Positions 52,162 to 60,148 of a stretch of DNA of 64,000 nt are shown here, piece after piece. Made by a program: the position numbers and the translations under genes. Positions within the stretch are counted from its first letter, which is position 1. The number at the start of each line of letters is the position of its first letter. Where the stretch lies: NCBI RefSeq assembly GCF_000685015.1, contig NZ_BAYA01000015.1:62001-126000 (forward strand), given 5' to 3'. The DNA is from Paraburkholderia bannensis NBRC 103871. GTDB taxonomy: Bacteria > Pseudomonadota > Gammaproteobacteria > Burkholderiales > Burkholderiaceae. The notes beneath the pieces are model-generated. The model did no database searches. It was not told the DNA's origin and saw nothing but the letters and a program-made list of their open reading frames with translations.

Positions 52162-53463
52162 TCAACGCTGGGCGCGTGCCGTAGCTTCGAGACTTTCACG
52201 ATGATCGGGATGCGCAATAGCAATCATCCGCGGAATGCGTTGCGCAAGCGACAGACCGCGCAGATCCGCCACGCCGTATTCGGTGACGATCACACAGGCA
52301 TCACTGCGCGGCACGGTTACCGGGCCCGAGACGCGCGTAACGATCCGGCTATGCGCGCCCGCCGTCGAAGGCAGCGCGACGATCGGAACGCCGCCGGGGC
52401 TGGCCTGCGCCGCGCGCAGAAAATCGCCAACGCCGCCAACCGCTCCCACGTATGTGCTCGCGACCATTTCGGCATTCACCTGGCCGCTCAGGTCGACCTC
52501 TACCGCTGAGTTGATCGCGACGAAGCGCTCGATCCTGCCAAGCACTTTGGGGTTATGCGTATATTCCGTGCCGCGCAGTTCGAGCGCGGCATTGCGGTGC
52601 GCGAACTGGCGCACGCGCGCCGAGCCGATGATGACGCCGCCCACCGTGATGCCTGGGTCGATCGTCTTTCTTGCGTTCGTGACCACCCCGGCCTCGCACA
52701 GCGCTGCAACGCCGTCACCGATGCTACCCGTGTGCACGCCAAGATCGCGCCGATCGAGCAGTTGTGCGAGCACGGCATCCGGTATCGCGCCGATCCCCGT
52801 CTGCAGCGTTGCGCCATCTTCCACGAGCGTCGCGACGTGCCGACCGATGGCCTGCTCGATCTCGCCAGGCGCTCCACCGGGAGCCTCCACGAATGGCGTA
52901 TCGGATGCAACCAGCAGGTCGATATCCGCGCGTTCAAGCCAGGGGCCGCCATAAGTCCACGGCACCTCGGGATGGACTTCGGCAATGATCACGCGCGCGT
53001 GCTTCACCGCTTCGACAAGATATTCGCGAGCCAGGCCAAGACTGTAGCGCCCCTGTTCGTCGGGCGGCGACACCTGCAACATCACGACATCGATACGCAA
53101 CGCACCGCTGGCGATCAACGCTGGCAACTGCGAATAGTGCGCGGGCAGGATGTCCAGCACGCCCGCGCGGGCGAGCTTTCGATTCGCGCCGCTACCGCAG
53201 TAGGCGAGAAAGTCGAAAGCATCCGCATGCTCCGGCGCGAGCACATCGGCCAGGCCGATGCCGAGAAAGAGCCGGATGCGCCTGAGCCGGTCGCGCTGCG
53301 CCACCAGCGCGCGCATAAGCGTGACCGGCTCCGCATGAGACTGGCCCCACATCACCGTGTCGCCTGGACGGATCAGGCCGGAAAGGTCGGGAATAGTGCC
53401 GGCGTGGGCCGAAGCACCAGCCGATTCTGCGGCTCCCGGAAGCGGGGATTCGTAGTGTTTCAT
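52162..53463 (-). CDS. acetyl-CoA hydrolase/transferase family protein (4-hydroxybutyrate CoA-transferase-like)
   Basis: A 433-residue family I-type CoA-transferase/hydrolase. Seen: IRPGDTVMWGQSHAEP, LQVSPPDEQGRYSLG, GATLQTGIGAIPDAVLAQL, LGVHTGSIGDGVAALCEAG, INSAVEVDLSGQVNAE and ITEYGVADLRGLSL-type sequence (VTEYGVADLRG). It would transfer CoA between short acyl groups and acetate or butyrate. It has its own promoter module P6, facing the etfBA promoter module P7 in the divergent spacer. A 128-bp gap separates it from the AMACR-like gene on the same strand. Confidence 0.88.
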   Translation of the reverse strand: MKHYESPLPGAAESAGASAHAGTIPDLSGLIRPGDTVMWGQSHAEPVTLMRALVAQRDRLRRIRLFLGIGLADVLAPEHADAFDFLAYCGSGANRKLARAGVLDILPAHYSQLPALIASGALRIDVVMLQVSPPDEQGRYSLGLAREYLVEAVKHARVIIAEVHPEVPWTYGGPWLERADIDLLVASDTPFVEAPGGAPGEIEQAIGRHVATLVEDGATLQTGIGAIPDAVLAQLLDRRDLGVHTGSIGDGVAALCEAGVVTNARKTIDPGITVGGVIIGSARVRQFAHRNAALELRGTEYTHNPKVLGRIERFVAINSAVEVDLSGQVNAEMVASTYVGAVGGVGDFLRAAQASPGGVPIVALPSTAGAHSRIVTRVSGPVTVPRSDACVIVTEYGVADLRGLSLAQRIPRMIAIAHPDHRESLEATARAQR

Positions 53464-53545
53464 GCGAAGAAGAACGTGGCCAAATACGAGTATGGGTTAA
53501 GCAGGACTCCAACATTTAAGATCAGTCCCGCACGAAGTTCTGACC

Positions 53546-53599
53546 ATTGCAGCATCGGCGTGAACTCCCGTCTATGTGGTCTGGACGCTCGTTCCGTAC
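53546..53599 (-). promoter_or_regulatory. activator-type promoter module P6 (GTACGGAAC-N16-TAGACG-N17-TGCAAT)
   Basis: Minus strand: GTACGGAAC at 53599-53591, TAGACG at 53574-53569, TGCAAT at 53551-53546. The preceding bases TCGAA match module P8 (a shared 15-mer TCGAAGTACGGAACG). It points at the CoA-transferase start 53463. Confidence 0.6.
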
Positions 53600-53691
53600 T
53601 TCGATCTGCACGTGCATACGACAATCGCAGCACTGCGCAAGCACGGCAAAGAACCGGTGAAAGCGTCTCACCTTCCGCATCTCGCACCACT

Positions 53692-53745
53692 GTACGGAAC
53701 ACGGTGCAGCGGCGTCTTCCCTGCCGGTTTCCCCTGCCATACAGT
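53692..53745 (+). promoter_or_regulatory. activator-type promoter module P7 (GTACGGAAC-N16-TTCCCT-N17-TACAGT)
   Basis: GTACGGAAC at 53692-53700, a poor -35 (TTCCCT) at 53717-53722 and a fair -10 (TACAGT) at 53740-53745 with the same spacing. A poor -35 box is expected where an activator is required. It points to etfB. Confidence 0.55.
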
Positions 53746-53971
53746 CGTCCTCATCCGTGACTGGCTGTCGTCGCTTTGCCGCGCAACCAGACACGGGGGC
53801 CATTTCCACCCCGCCGCGCAGCCGTCCGCACTGAGAGCGGATGGTCGTCCACGCATCGGGCATTGATTCCCGGCCTCGAACATGCATGCGGGGCGGCCGC
53901 CGGCGGGCGTCTTTTCCTTTGGCGGCCTTCGCTCGCGGGATGAGACAGTCGTAACGAACAGGAGACGTAAG

Positions 53972-54721
53972 GTGAAAGTATTGGTCGCGGTCAAGCGCGT
54001 GGTCGACGCGAACGTGAAGGTCGGCGTGAAGGCCGATGGCACGGGCGTGGATATCGGCAACGTGAAGATGTCGATGAACCCATTCGACGAAATCGCCATG
54101 GAAGAAGCGGTGCGCCTGAAGGAGGCCGGTGTGGCGAGCGAGGTGATCGCCGTTTCCGCGGGTGCCTCGCAGGCACAGGAGACGTTGCGTACGGCGCTCG
54201 CCATCGGCGCGGATCGCGCGATCCTCATCGAAACACAGGCTGAAGTACAGCCGCTTGCGGTCGCCAGGGTGCTCAAGGCGCTAGTCGACAAGGAACAGCC
54301 TTCGCTCGTGATTCTCGGCAAGCAGGCCATCGACGACGATTCGAACCAGACCGGCCAGATGCTCGCCGCGCTGGCCGATCTCCCCCAGGCGACCTTTGCT
54401 TCGAAAGTGACGGTTGCCGATGGCAAGGCAACCGTTTCGCGTGAAGTGGACGGCGGCGCCGAAACGCTGTCGCTGACACTGCCCGCGGTCATCACGACGG
54501 ACTTGCGTCTGAACGAGCCACGCTATGTCACGCTGCCTAACATCATGAAGGCGAAGAAGAAGCCGCTGGAAACGGTCAAGCCGGAAGAACTCGGCGTGGA
54601 CGTCGCGCCACGCCTGAAGACTCTCAAGGTCGTTGAACCGCCAAAGCGCTCAGCAGGCGTGAAGGTGCCGGACGTGAAGACGCTGGTCGAGAAGCTGAAA
54701 ACCGAAGCCAAGGTGCTGTAA
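53972..54721 (+). CDS. etfB: electron transfer flavoprotein subunit beta
   Basis: A 249-residue EtfB, the usual length. GTG 53972 is preceded by AGGAGA. Seen: [37 protein letters not shown]-binding/ETF signature region [21 protein letters not shown], and a C-terminal [12 protein letters not shown] with the recognition-loop Leu/Lys region. It forms a heterodimer with EtfA to accept electrons from acyl-CoA dehydrogenases. It overlaps nothing; etfA follows after 14 bp. Another etf copy is expected elsewhere in the genome (inference). Confidence 0.96.
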   Translation: MKVLVAVKRVVDANVKVGVKADGTGVDIGNVKMSMNPFDEIAMEEAVRLKEAGVASEVIAVSAGASQAQETLRTALAIGADRAILIETQAEVQPLAVARVLKALVDKEQPSLVILGKQAIDDDSNQTGQMLAALADLPQATFASKVTVADGKATVSREVDGGAETLSLTLPAVITTDLRLNEPRYVTLPNIMKAKKKPLETVKPEELGVDVAPRLKTLKVVEPPKRSAGVKVPDVKTLVEKLKTEAKVL

Positions 54722-54735
54722 GGAGCGATGGAAAA

Positions 54736-55668
54736 ATGACGAATCTGGTTATTGCTGAACACGACAACGCATCCATTAAGGCAGCGACGCTGAACACAGT
54801 TGCAGCGGCGCAGAAGATTGGCGGCGACGTGCACGTGCTGGTCGCGGGCCACAACGCTCAAGCAGCAGCAGACGCCGCAGCGAAGATCGCGGGCGTGTCG
54901 AAAGTCCTGCTGGCCGACGCGCCGCAACTCGAAGCAGGCCTCGCGGAAAACGTCGCGGCGACAGTGCTGAACCTTGCGAAGGACTATTCGCATGTCCTGT
55001 TTGCCGCCACGGCGGCAGGCAAGAACGTGTCTCCGCGCGTAGCCGCGAAGCTGGACGTCGCGCAGATCTCGGACATCACCGCCGTCAATTCTGCGGACAC
55101 GTTCGAGCGCCCGATCTACGCAGGCAATGCGATTGCCACCGTTCAGTCGGTCGACCCGGTCAAGGTGCTCACCGTGCGCGCAACGGGGTTCGACGCCGTC
55201 GCGGCCCTTGGCGGAAGCGCTGCGATCGAAAAGATCGAAGCAACCGCCGATAGCGGCCTCTCGCAATTCGTGAGCCGCGAAACGACGAAGCTCGACCGTC
55301 CGGAACTCACGGGCGCAAAGATCATCGTCTCGGGTGGTCGCGGTCTGGGTAGCGGCGAAAACTACGCGAAAGTACTGGAACCGTTGGCCGACAAGCTCAA
55401 TGCAGCACTGGGCGCCTCGCGCGCCGCGGTCGATGCCGGCTATGTGCCGAACGATTATCAGGTCGGCCAGACAGGCAAGATCGTCGCGCCGCAACTGTAT
55501 ATCGCGGTCGGCATTTCAGGGGCGATCCAGCATCTGGCGGGCATGAAGGACTCGAAGATCATCGTCGCGATCAACAAGGACGAAGAAGCGCCTATTTTCG
55601 GCGTGGCCGATTATGGCCTCGTGGGCGATCTGTTCACGCTCGTACCCGAGCTGGTGCAAGCGCTTTAA
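54736..55668 (+). CDS. etfA: electron transfer flavoprotein subunit alpha
   Basis: A 310-residue EtfA of normal length. Domain I reads [20 protein letters not shown]. The C-terminal FAD-binding domain holds [55 protein letters not shown] and [16 protein letters not shown]. It binds FAD in the cytosol and passes electrons to ETF-QO, also encoded here at 17851. A strong hairpin with a T-rich tail follows the stop. Confidence 0.96.
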   Translation: MTNLVIAEHDNASIKAATLNTVAAAQKIGGDVHVLVAGHNAQAAADAAAKIAGVSKVLLADAPQLEAGLAENVAATVLNLAKDYSHVLFAATAAGKNVSPRVAAKLDVAQISDITAVNSADTFERPIYAGNAIATVQSVDPVKVLTVRATGFDAVAALGGSAAIEKIEATADSGLSQFVSRETTKLDRPELTGAKIIVSGGRGLGSGENYAKVLEPLADKLNAALGASRAAVDAGYVPNDYQVGQTGKIVAPQLYIAVGISGAIQHLAGMKDSKIIVAINKDEEAPIFGVADYGLVGDLFTLVPELVQAL

Positions 55669-55891
55669 TGCTGTCATGCCGCGCCGGTTCGACCGGCGCG
55701 GTGTTTCTGCCGATCAGATAACCTTCGGCGATCAGCGTGGTCGTCAAACGCGAAACGGTCGCCTTGGGAAAGCCCGTCCTTCTGCCGATCTCGGCATTGG
55801 ACAGCGGCTCACGCGCGGCGCGAAAGTCGCGCAACACTTCGAGACCTCGCTCGACGGTGAGCATCACGTTCATGTGTGTGTCGGTATTCAT
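55634..55891 (-). pseudogene. truncated IclR regulator (HTH domain only)
   Basis: An 85-codon frame starting at ATG 55891. The first 60 or so residues are an IclR HTH: TVERGLEVLRDFRAAREPLSNAEIGRRTG and PKATVSRLTTTLIAEGYL. It closely matches the opening of the intact IclR at 29070. After EGYL the sequence diverges and runs through the etf terminator into the etfA 3' end. The entire effector domain is missing. It starts 7 bp after the stop of the full IclR gene at 55899, so this pair is a decayed version of the 28255/29070 pair. Remnant expression as an HTH-only protein cannot be excluded. Confidence 0.85.
55679..55708 (+). terminator. rho-independent terminator of etfBA
   Basis: A 10-bp perfect GC-rich stem, CCGCGCCGGT and ACCGGCGCGG, with a 3-nt loop, followed by TGTTTCT. 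It lies 10 bp after the etfA stop and inside the tail of the truncated IclR frame. Confidence 0.85.
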
Positions 55892-55898
55892 GCTGGGA

Positions 55899-56756
55899 TC
55901 AATCGTTGATCGACACCTGCTCCTCGAGATGTTGCGCTGTCGCGACGAGTCTGGGCCCCAGTTCGCGGGCGATGCGGGCACGCCCCATCCGCGCAGCAGG
56001 GCCAATGCAGGCGAGCACGAGAGGCGTATGGTCCTGAATGACGAGCGGCGTCGCGAGTAAGGTCGAGTCGGATGCCGAATCGCCATACAACACGCAATAG
56101 CCCACGTCGTGCACCTGCGAAATGCCCTCACAGATGCGTCGCTGCAATTGTGGCCAGTCGCGCTCCGTCTTGCGTTCGACATTGCCAAGCAGGTAGAACC
56201 GCTCAAGCTCAGGGAGCACCGAAAGCATCGCCCAACCCATCGGCGACGAAGCGATGCGCAGACGTGAACCAGCATGAAGCATCGGATCGACGGATACCGG
56301 CTCGCCCGCACAGGTTTCGAGCACAATCACGTCGAGACGCTCGCGCGTGCCTAACACTACGCAGGTATCGTTTGCATTCGCGAAGGCCTGCATTTCGAGC
56401 CTCGCGAAGCGTTGTACTCCGGAATGCGCGATGGCCGCGTAGCCAAGCGAGAGCACGGCCGCGGCGAGCCGGTACTTGCGCCTTGCGGGCGAATAATGCA
56501 AATAGCCGAGTGCGACGAGGGAGCGCGTCATGCGCGAGATCGTCGGTGCGGGAATGCCGGTTTCGAGTACGAGATCCTTGTTGCCGCGCCACGGTTGGTG
56601 CGGCGAGAATGTTGAAAGTATCGTCAGGCAGCGCGCGAACGGCGTGACCATCGCGCCGCTCGCGTGAGCGCGTCCGCCACCACGGTTCCATCGGTCATCT
56701 GAGGCCAGGGCGACGGATGGGCCTTCGTAGTCGACCAGGTTCGACTGTAACGACAT
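55899..56756 (-). CDS. IclR-family transcriptional regulator
   Basis: A 285-residue IclR protein with a lead of about 35 residues, then MVTPFARCLTILSTF, the HTH NKDLVLETGIPAPTISRMTRSL and LGYLHYSPARRKYRL, and a full effector domain (LGTRERLDVIVLETC, MGWAMLSVLPELER, GISQVHDVGYCVLYG). It is closest in form to IclR at 20846 (shared RKYRL, PELER.YLL.NVER). Its partner gene downstream is truncated. Upstream is a 50-bp gap to the 85-residue protein gene on the same strand. Candidate binder of the GTACGGAAC sites along with 20846 and 28255. Confidence 0.9.
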   Translation of the reverse strand: MSLQSNLVDYEGPSVALASDDRWNRGGGRAHASGAMVTPFARCLTILSTFSPHQPWRGNKDLVLETGIPAPTISRMTRSLVALGYLHYSPARRKYRLAAAVLSLGYAAIAHSGVQRFARLEMQAFANANDTCVVLGTRERLDVIVLETCAGEPVSVDPMLHAGSRLRIASSPMGWAMLSVLPELERFYLLGNVERKTERDWPQLQRRICEGISQVHDVGYCVLYGDSASDSTLLATPLVIQDHTPLVLACIGPAARMGRARIARELGPRLVATAQHLEEQVSIND

Positions 56757-56805
56757 CGATTGCTCCGTTTTGTTGGCACGAGTGAAAACGTTGAATACGC
56801 GCCTG

Positions 56806-57063
56806 TCACGCGGCGCGCATCGTCAGCTTCTGGGGCGACGGCGGGAGGACCCGCCACGCGCCGTCGTCATGCCGGAAAAAGCAGAGCGTGATGTCGCCAC
56901 ATGGGGCTCGCGCCTGTATCTGCACGCAACGGCCTTGCGCTGCGTTACGCAACGCGCGAACCCGGAACGGCACGGCATGACCAGGCGCCAGCCAACGTGC
57001 CACCACTTCGCTCAACGACATTCGAACCGTTTCCATCATCGTCTCCTGCATTTCAATACTCAA
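56806..57063 (-). CDS. 85-residue conserved hypothetical protein (paralogue of 42177)
   Basis: A small soluble protein, roughly two-thirds identical to 42177-42434 from MSL to the TMRAA C-terminus. Conserved are WL.P.HAVPFR.RALRNA and GDI.LCFF.H.DGAWRV. No family recognised. It lies 58 bp after the MFS transporter on the same strand and 49 bp before the IclR gene, so it may be in the porin-MFS-IclR run. Conservation of the second half, with an invariant Trp and two Phe, suggests a ligand- or protein-binding beta-sheet (inference). Confidence 0.75.
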   Translation of the reverse strand: MSIEMQETMMETVRMSLSEVVARWLAPGHAVPFRVRALRNAAQGRCVQIQARAPCGDITLCFFRHDDGAWRVLPPSPQKLTMRAA

Positions 57064-57121
57064 CTGCGACTGCGGGTGCGTTTATCGGGTCGTCGTGCGA
57101 TTCGTGGCTCGCTATGGGCAG

Positions 57122-58441
57122 TCAGACGTCCGCGTAAGCCATGCGTGCGGGCGCCGTCTCCCTGATCTGGGCAACGACTATGGCTGCGAGCACCGTCGGC
57201 ACAGCAAACGCATAGAAGTTCCATTGCGTTCCCAGATTCGCGCCAATCACCCAACTGCCGATCATCGGCCCCAGAATCGCGCCGATTCGCCCCAGCCCCT
57301 GCACGATGCCGATCGCCGAGGCCCGGCACGAAGCGGGAAAATACGTGGCGACATAGCCATAGCTCAGCGTGGTGGAGCCAATCGATCCCAGTCCCGCACC
57401 GAACACACCCATCATCAGCCACACGTAAGAAGGCTTCTGACCAAGCACAAGCAGGGACAGCCCACAGGCGAGAAAGAAAGGAATGAGCACCCTTCTCGAT
57501 CCCAGTCGATCCGAAAGCCATGCGCCAAACAAGTTGCCCGTTACCGCGCCGAACTGCATCACCAGTAGAAGCTGGAGCGATGAACCCAACGGATAACCCG
57601 CCTTGCGCATCAGGAGCGGCAGCCAGACATTGAGACCATAGACAACCACCTGGATGCAGAAAGCCATCAGCGCGAACAACAACACCGCCGAGCGCCAGCC
57701 AGACGACATCGCTAGCGTCAGGCCCCGCACGCGCGGTGTCGGCGTGGCGGAATGCGAATGCAACGCGTGCTGCTGTTCTTGCAGAACCTCGTCGAAGTCG
57801 ATGGCGTAGCGTGACGACAGTGCGCGCGCCTCATCCTTGCGGCCGTGATCGACGAGAAAATTCACGGACTCGGGCAAGAAGAAATACATCACCGGAAGAA
57901 TGAGGATATAGAGAGCGCCAGCGGCATAAAGAACGCGCCATCCATGACTTTCGAGCAGCGCGATGGCGAGCAGCGAACAGATCACGCCGCCGATCGGGTA
58001 ACCCGTGAGCGCAAGCGCGCTGTACAGTTGCCGGAGATTGCGTGGTGCGTACTCGACGCTCAGCGCGACCGACGACGGCACCACTGCGCCCAGCCCGATC
58101 CCGGTTGCGAACCGCGCCACACCAAAGGCGAACGGCGAATGCGCGAGCGCGCAAAGAAGCGCACCGAGGGAGAACCACAGGACGCCCAGCATGATGAGCT
58201 TGCGACGCCCGATACGATCCGCGAGCGGCCCGGCCCCCACCAGGCCCACCATCAGTCCCGCGAGCGTCCAGCTGCCGATCATTCCCACCTCGTTCGCATT
58301 GAACGCCCAGCCTGGTTCCGCGATGAGACGCGGCACCGTCGCGCCATAGACGATGAGGTCGTAGCCATCCACGGCAATGGTCAAAAAGCACAACAGCACG
58401 ACCAATAGACGACTTCCAGTTTGTTCAGACGAATCGTTCAC
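57122..58441 (-). CDS. MFS transporter, aromatic acid:H+ symporter type
   Basis: A 439-residue 12-TM transporter. TM1 contains LTIAVDGYDLIVYGATVPRL, the DGYD motif of the aromatic-acid/H+ symporter group (PcaK, BenK, MhpT). GPLADRIGRRKLIMLG is the loop 2-3 motif, and WLSDRLGSRRVLI its second-half counterpart. It likely imports an aromatic or similar cyclic carboxylate. It follows the porin gene on the same strand with a 145-bp gap, giving an outer/inner membrane uptake pair. An inverted repeat (58459-58477) lies just upstream of its start. Confidence 0.9.
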   Translation of the reverse strand: MNDSSEQTGSRLLVVLLCFLTIAVDGYDLIVYGATVPRLIAEPGWAFNANEVGMIGSWTLAGLMVGLVGAGPLADRIGRRKLIMLGVLWFSLGALLCALAHSPFAFGVARFATGIGLGAVVPSSVALSVEYAPRNLRQLYSALALTGYPIGGVICSLLAIALLESHGWRVLYAAGALYILILPVMYFFLPESVNFLVDHGRKDEARALSSRYAIDFDEVLQEQQHALHSHSATPTPRVRGLTLAMSSGWRSAVLLFALMAFCIQVVVYGLNVWLPLLMRKAGYPLGSSLQLLLVMQFGAVTGNLFGAWLSDRLGSRRVLIPFFLACGLSLLVLGQKPSYVWLMMGVFGAGLGSIGSTTLSYGYVATYFPASCRASAIGIVQGLGRIGAILGPMIGSWVIGANLGTQWNFYAFAVPTVLAAIVVAQIRETAPARMAYADV

Positions 58442-58458
58442 GTTGTCTCCTGTCCTCT

Positions 58459-58477
58459 CACGGTCAAGTGAACCGTG
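58459..58477. promoter_or_regulatory. inverted repeat CACGGT-N7-ACCGTG before MFS gene
   Basis: Six-bp perfect arms with a 7-nt centre, starting 18 bp upstream of the MFS start codon and close to its ribosome-binding site. It may be a small operator or an RNA hairpin; assignment is uncertain. Confidence 0.4.
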
Positions 58478-58586
58478 CGGCCTTTATCGTTTTGGGTTAG
58501 CCCAACTATAGGGAGGCAGCCTGCCCCCACCAAGTGACGGATTTCGAAGCGATGCTTTCCAGCGCGCGAATTGCGCGCGACGGCGA

Positions 58587-59699
58587 CTAGAACTTGTGGA
58601 GGATGCCGACACCACCGCCAACGGTCGTGCCGTTCGTGCTCTGCAACGCGCCATCCACGTCGAGACCGAGCGTGGAACGGCCACGGTTATTCGCCACGCC
58701 GACCTGCGCGTACAAGGACGTGCGTCGCGACAGCGAATACTGCGAGCCCAGTGCGACGAGCAGTCCGTGCGTGCCTGACTCATGCGGAGCGCGCTGATAC
58801 CAGACGCCCGAATTGATCGTGAGCGCCGGGGTGGCGTTGTAGACAAAGCCAAGGTTCCACACATCGTGATTGCCGCCGCCCACCAGACCACCGAGCGTGG
58901 TCTCAGGCGCCTTGTAGTTGGTGAACGAACCCTTCACCGTAAAAGACGAGATGGTGTAGCCCAGACCAAAGGTCTTCGCGATCAGCGGAACCTTGAACAG
59001 CGTGTCGTTCAGGCTCGCTTCATTGCCCGCGCTCGCGTCGTAGACCGCAGCGTTGACCAGCAGTCCCGCGCCCTCGTATTTCAGGCTGGCAGAATACTGG
59101 CGGCCCGCCTTGAAATCTCCGGCTACGCCGCCGAGCGCGTACATCAGGCTTGCCGTAAAGCCAGCCAGTTTTGGCGAGATGTAGGTGATGGCGTTCGAGA
59201 CGAACGATCCGGTGAACGTGTTGTTGCCATATACGGAGATGTTGCTGGCGAACTGCGCCATACTGCGCGGATCGGAATCGTAAAGCGCGAGAATGAATGG
59301 CGAAAACTGCACACCCGCCTTCAACTCCCCTAGATTGCTCGCAAGAGAGATCCACGCCTGGCGGCCGAACAAGCCACCGTTGCTGTTGTCGAAACCGCCG
59401 TTGGCAAGACTGATCCCGCTTTCAAGCTTGAATTTTGCCCTCACGCCGCCGCCCAGATCCTCCTGTCCGGTCAAACCGAACACCGACGGCTCCAGCCCGC
59501 TGCTGATCATCTGGAATTGCTTGCCGCCGTTCTGTCCGTTTGCCGGATTGAAAGACTTGTTCGTGTAGATAAAACCCGCATCGAGTACGCCATACAGCGT
59601 CACGCTGGACTGTGCCCACACAGTGACCGGCAACGCCGACACCGCCATCAGAACGGCCATTCGCTTGACTGCGAATTTGAATACGCCGTATGAACTCAT
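58587..59699 (-). CDS. Gram-negative general porin (Burkholderia type)
   Basis: A 370-residue outer-membrane porin. The signal peptide is clear: MAVLMAVSALPVTVWA with cleavage before QSSVTLYG. The mature protein starts SSVTLYGVLDAGF, and the last residues GGGVGILHKF end in Phe as required for BAM insertion. Internal repeats of amphipathic strands and GFTASLMYALGG / SLKYEGAGLL blocks fit a 16-strand trimeric porin. Likely substrate entry channel for the island. A distant activator-type module (P8) lies about 300 bp upstream. The stop is followed by a GC-rich palindrome. Confidence 0.94.
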   Translation of the reverse strand: MSSYGVFKFAVKRMAVLMAVSALPVTVWAQSSVTLYGVLDAGFIYTNKSFNPANGQNGGKQFQMISSGLEPSVFGLTGQEDLGGGVRAKFKLESGISLANGGFDNSNGGLFGRQAWISLASNLGELKAGVQFSPFILALYDSDPRSMAQFASNISVYGNNTFTGSFVSNAITYISPKLAGFTASLMYALGGVAGDFKAGRQYSASLKYEGAGLLVNAAVYDASAGNEASLNDTLFKVPLIAKTFGLGYTISSFTVKGSFTNYKAPETTLGGLVGGGNHDVWNLGFVYNATPALTINSGVWYQRAPHESGTHGLLVALGSQYSLSRRTSLYAQVGVANNRGRSTLGLDVDGALQSTNGTTVGGGVGILHKF

Positions 59700-59913
59700 G
59701 TCTGTCTCCTTGATATAGATATCGCTTTGTTATTTTTTTAGCGCTATGGAGCGGGAAAACCCTTGATTAAGGGCTTCTGGCTTCACAGCGATTTCTCCAA
59801 ACCCCCAGTACGGGAGCGAAAGCCATGTCAGTCTGGTGGCGGCCCTCCAATCGAATTGCTTACGAAAGCCCATAATTCATGCCTTTCGTAATTTAAATTT
59901 CAACTAGGATGCC

Positions 59914-59924
59914 TAATCAATTAT
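59914..59924. promoter_or_regulatory. repeated 11-mer CCTAATCAATT
   Basis: Second copy of the 11-mer at 50829. It lies 215 bp upstream of the porin start, between module P8 and the gene. Binding factor unknown. Confidence 0.35.
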
Positions 59925-60002
59925 TTGAAAGATCGTGTATTTATCTTTGTATCCGGCCTACCCGATCGGGCATTTGAAAACCGGGTGTGTGTCGTTGCGT
60001 CG

Positions 60003-60056
60003 ATTAGAGCAATCGAAGCCAGGAGGGTCAACGACGCCCCCTGAAACGTTCCGTAC
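60003..60056 (-). promoter_or_regulatory. activator-type promoter module P8 (GTACGGAAC-N16-TTGACC-N17-TCTAAT)
   Basis: Minus strand: GTACGGAAC at 60056-60048, TTGACC at 60031-60026, TCTAAT at 60008-60003. This is the best-formed module, with both hexamers near consensus. It points towards the porin. Confidence 0.65.
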
Positions 60057-60148
60057 TTCGAGGAGCGTCCGGCAGTGCGCCGAGGTGAAGGGCAAAGCGC
60101 TTCCGCACTAACCCTGGGTGTCGGGCGTTGTGCGGCGCGGATGCATCG

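Larger units (their letters stand above)
53464..53971. other. 508-bp divergent spacer with modules P6 and P7
   Basis: It separates the CoA-transferase (minus) from etfB (plus). The two GTACGGAAC modules face outwards, 93 bp apart. No supported gene was seen; short open frames here are not conserved. The leader to etfB would be about 220 nt. Confidence 0.55.
59700..60148. other. 449-bp region upstream of porin
   Basis: It holds module P8 (60003-60056), the repeated CCTAATCAATT at 59914-59924, and AT-rich sequence next to the porin start. No supported gene was seen. The untranslated leader from P8 would be about 300 nt. A second promoter nearer to the porin is likely but not identified. Confidence 0.5.

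Noticed and set aside
44813-53463. Calling this a steroid (cholate/cholesterol) degradation cluster
   Set aside because: No ring-cleaving enzymes (KshA, HsaC-type), ketosteroid dehydrogenase or isomerase were seen in the window; only the hydratase-aldolase module resembles side-chain degradation.
58561-58577. GC-rich palindrome after the porin stop as a terminator
   Set aside because: Short arms (6 bp) and no T tract on either strand; might be chance in such GC-rich DNA.
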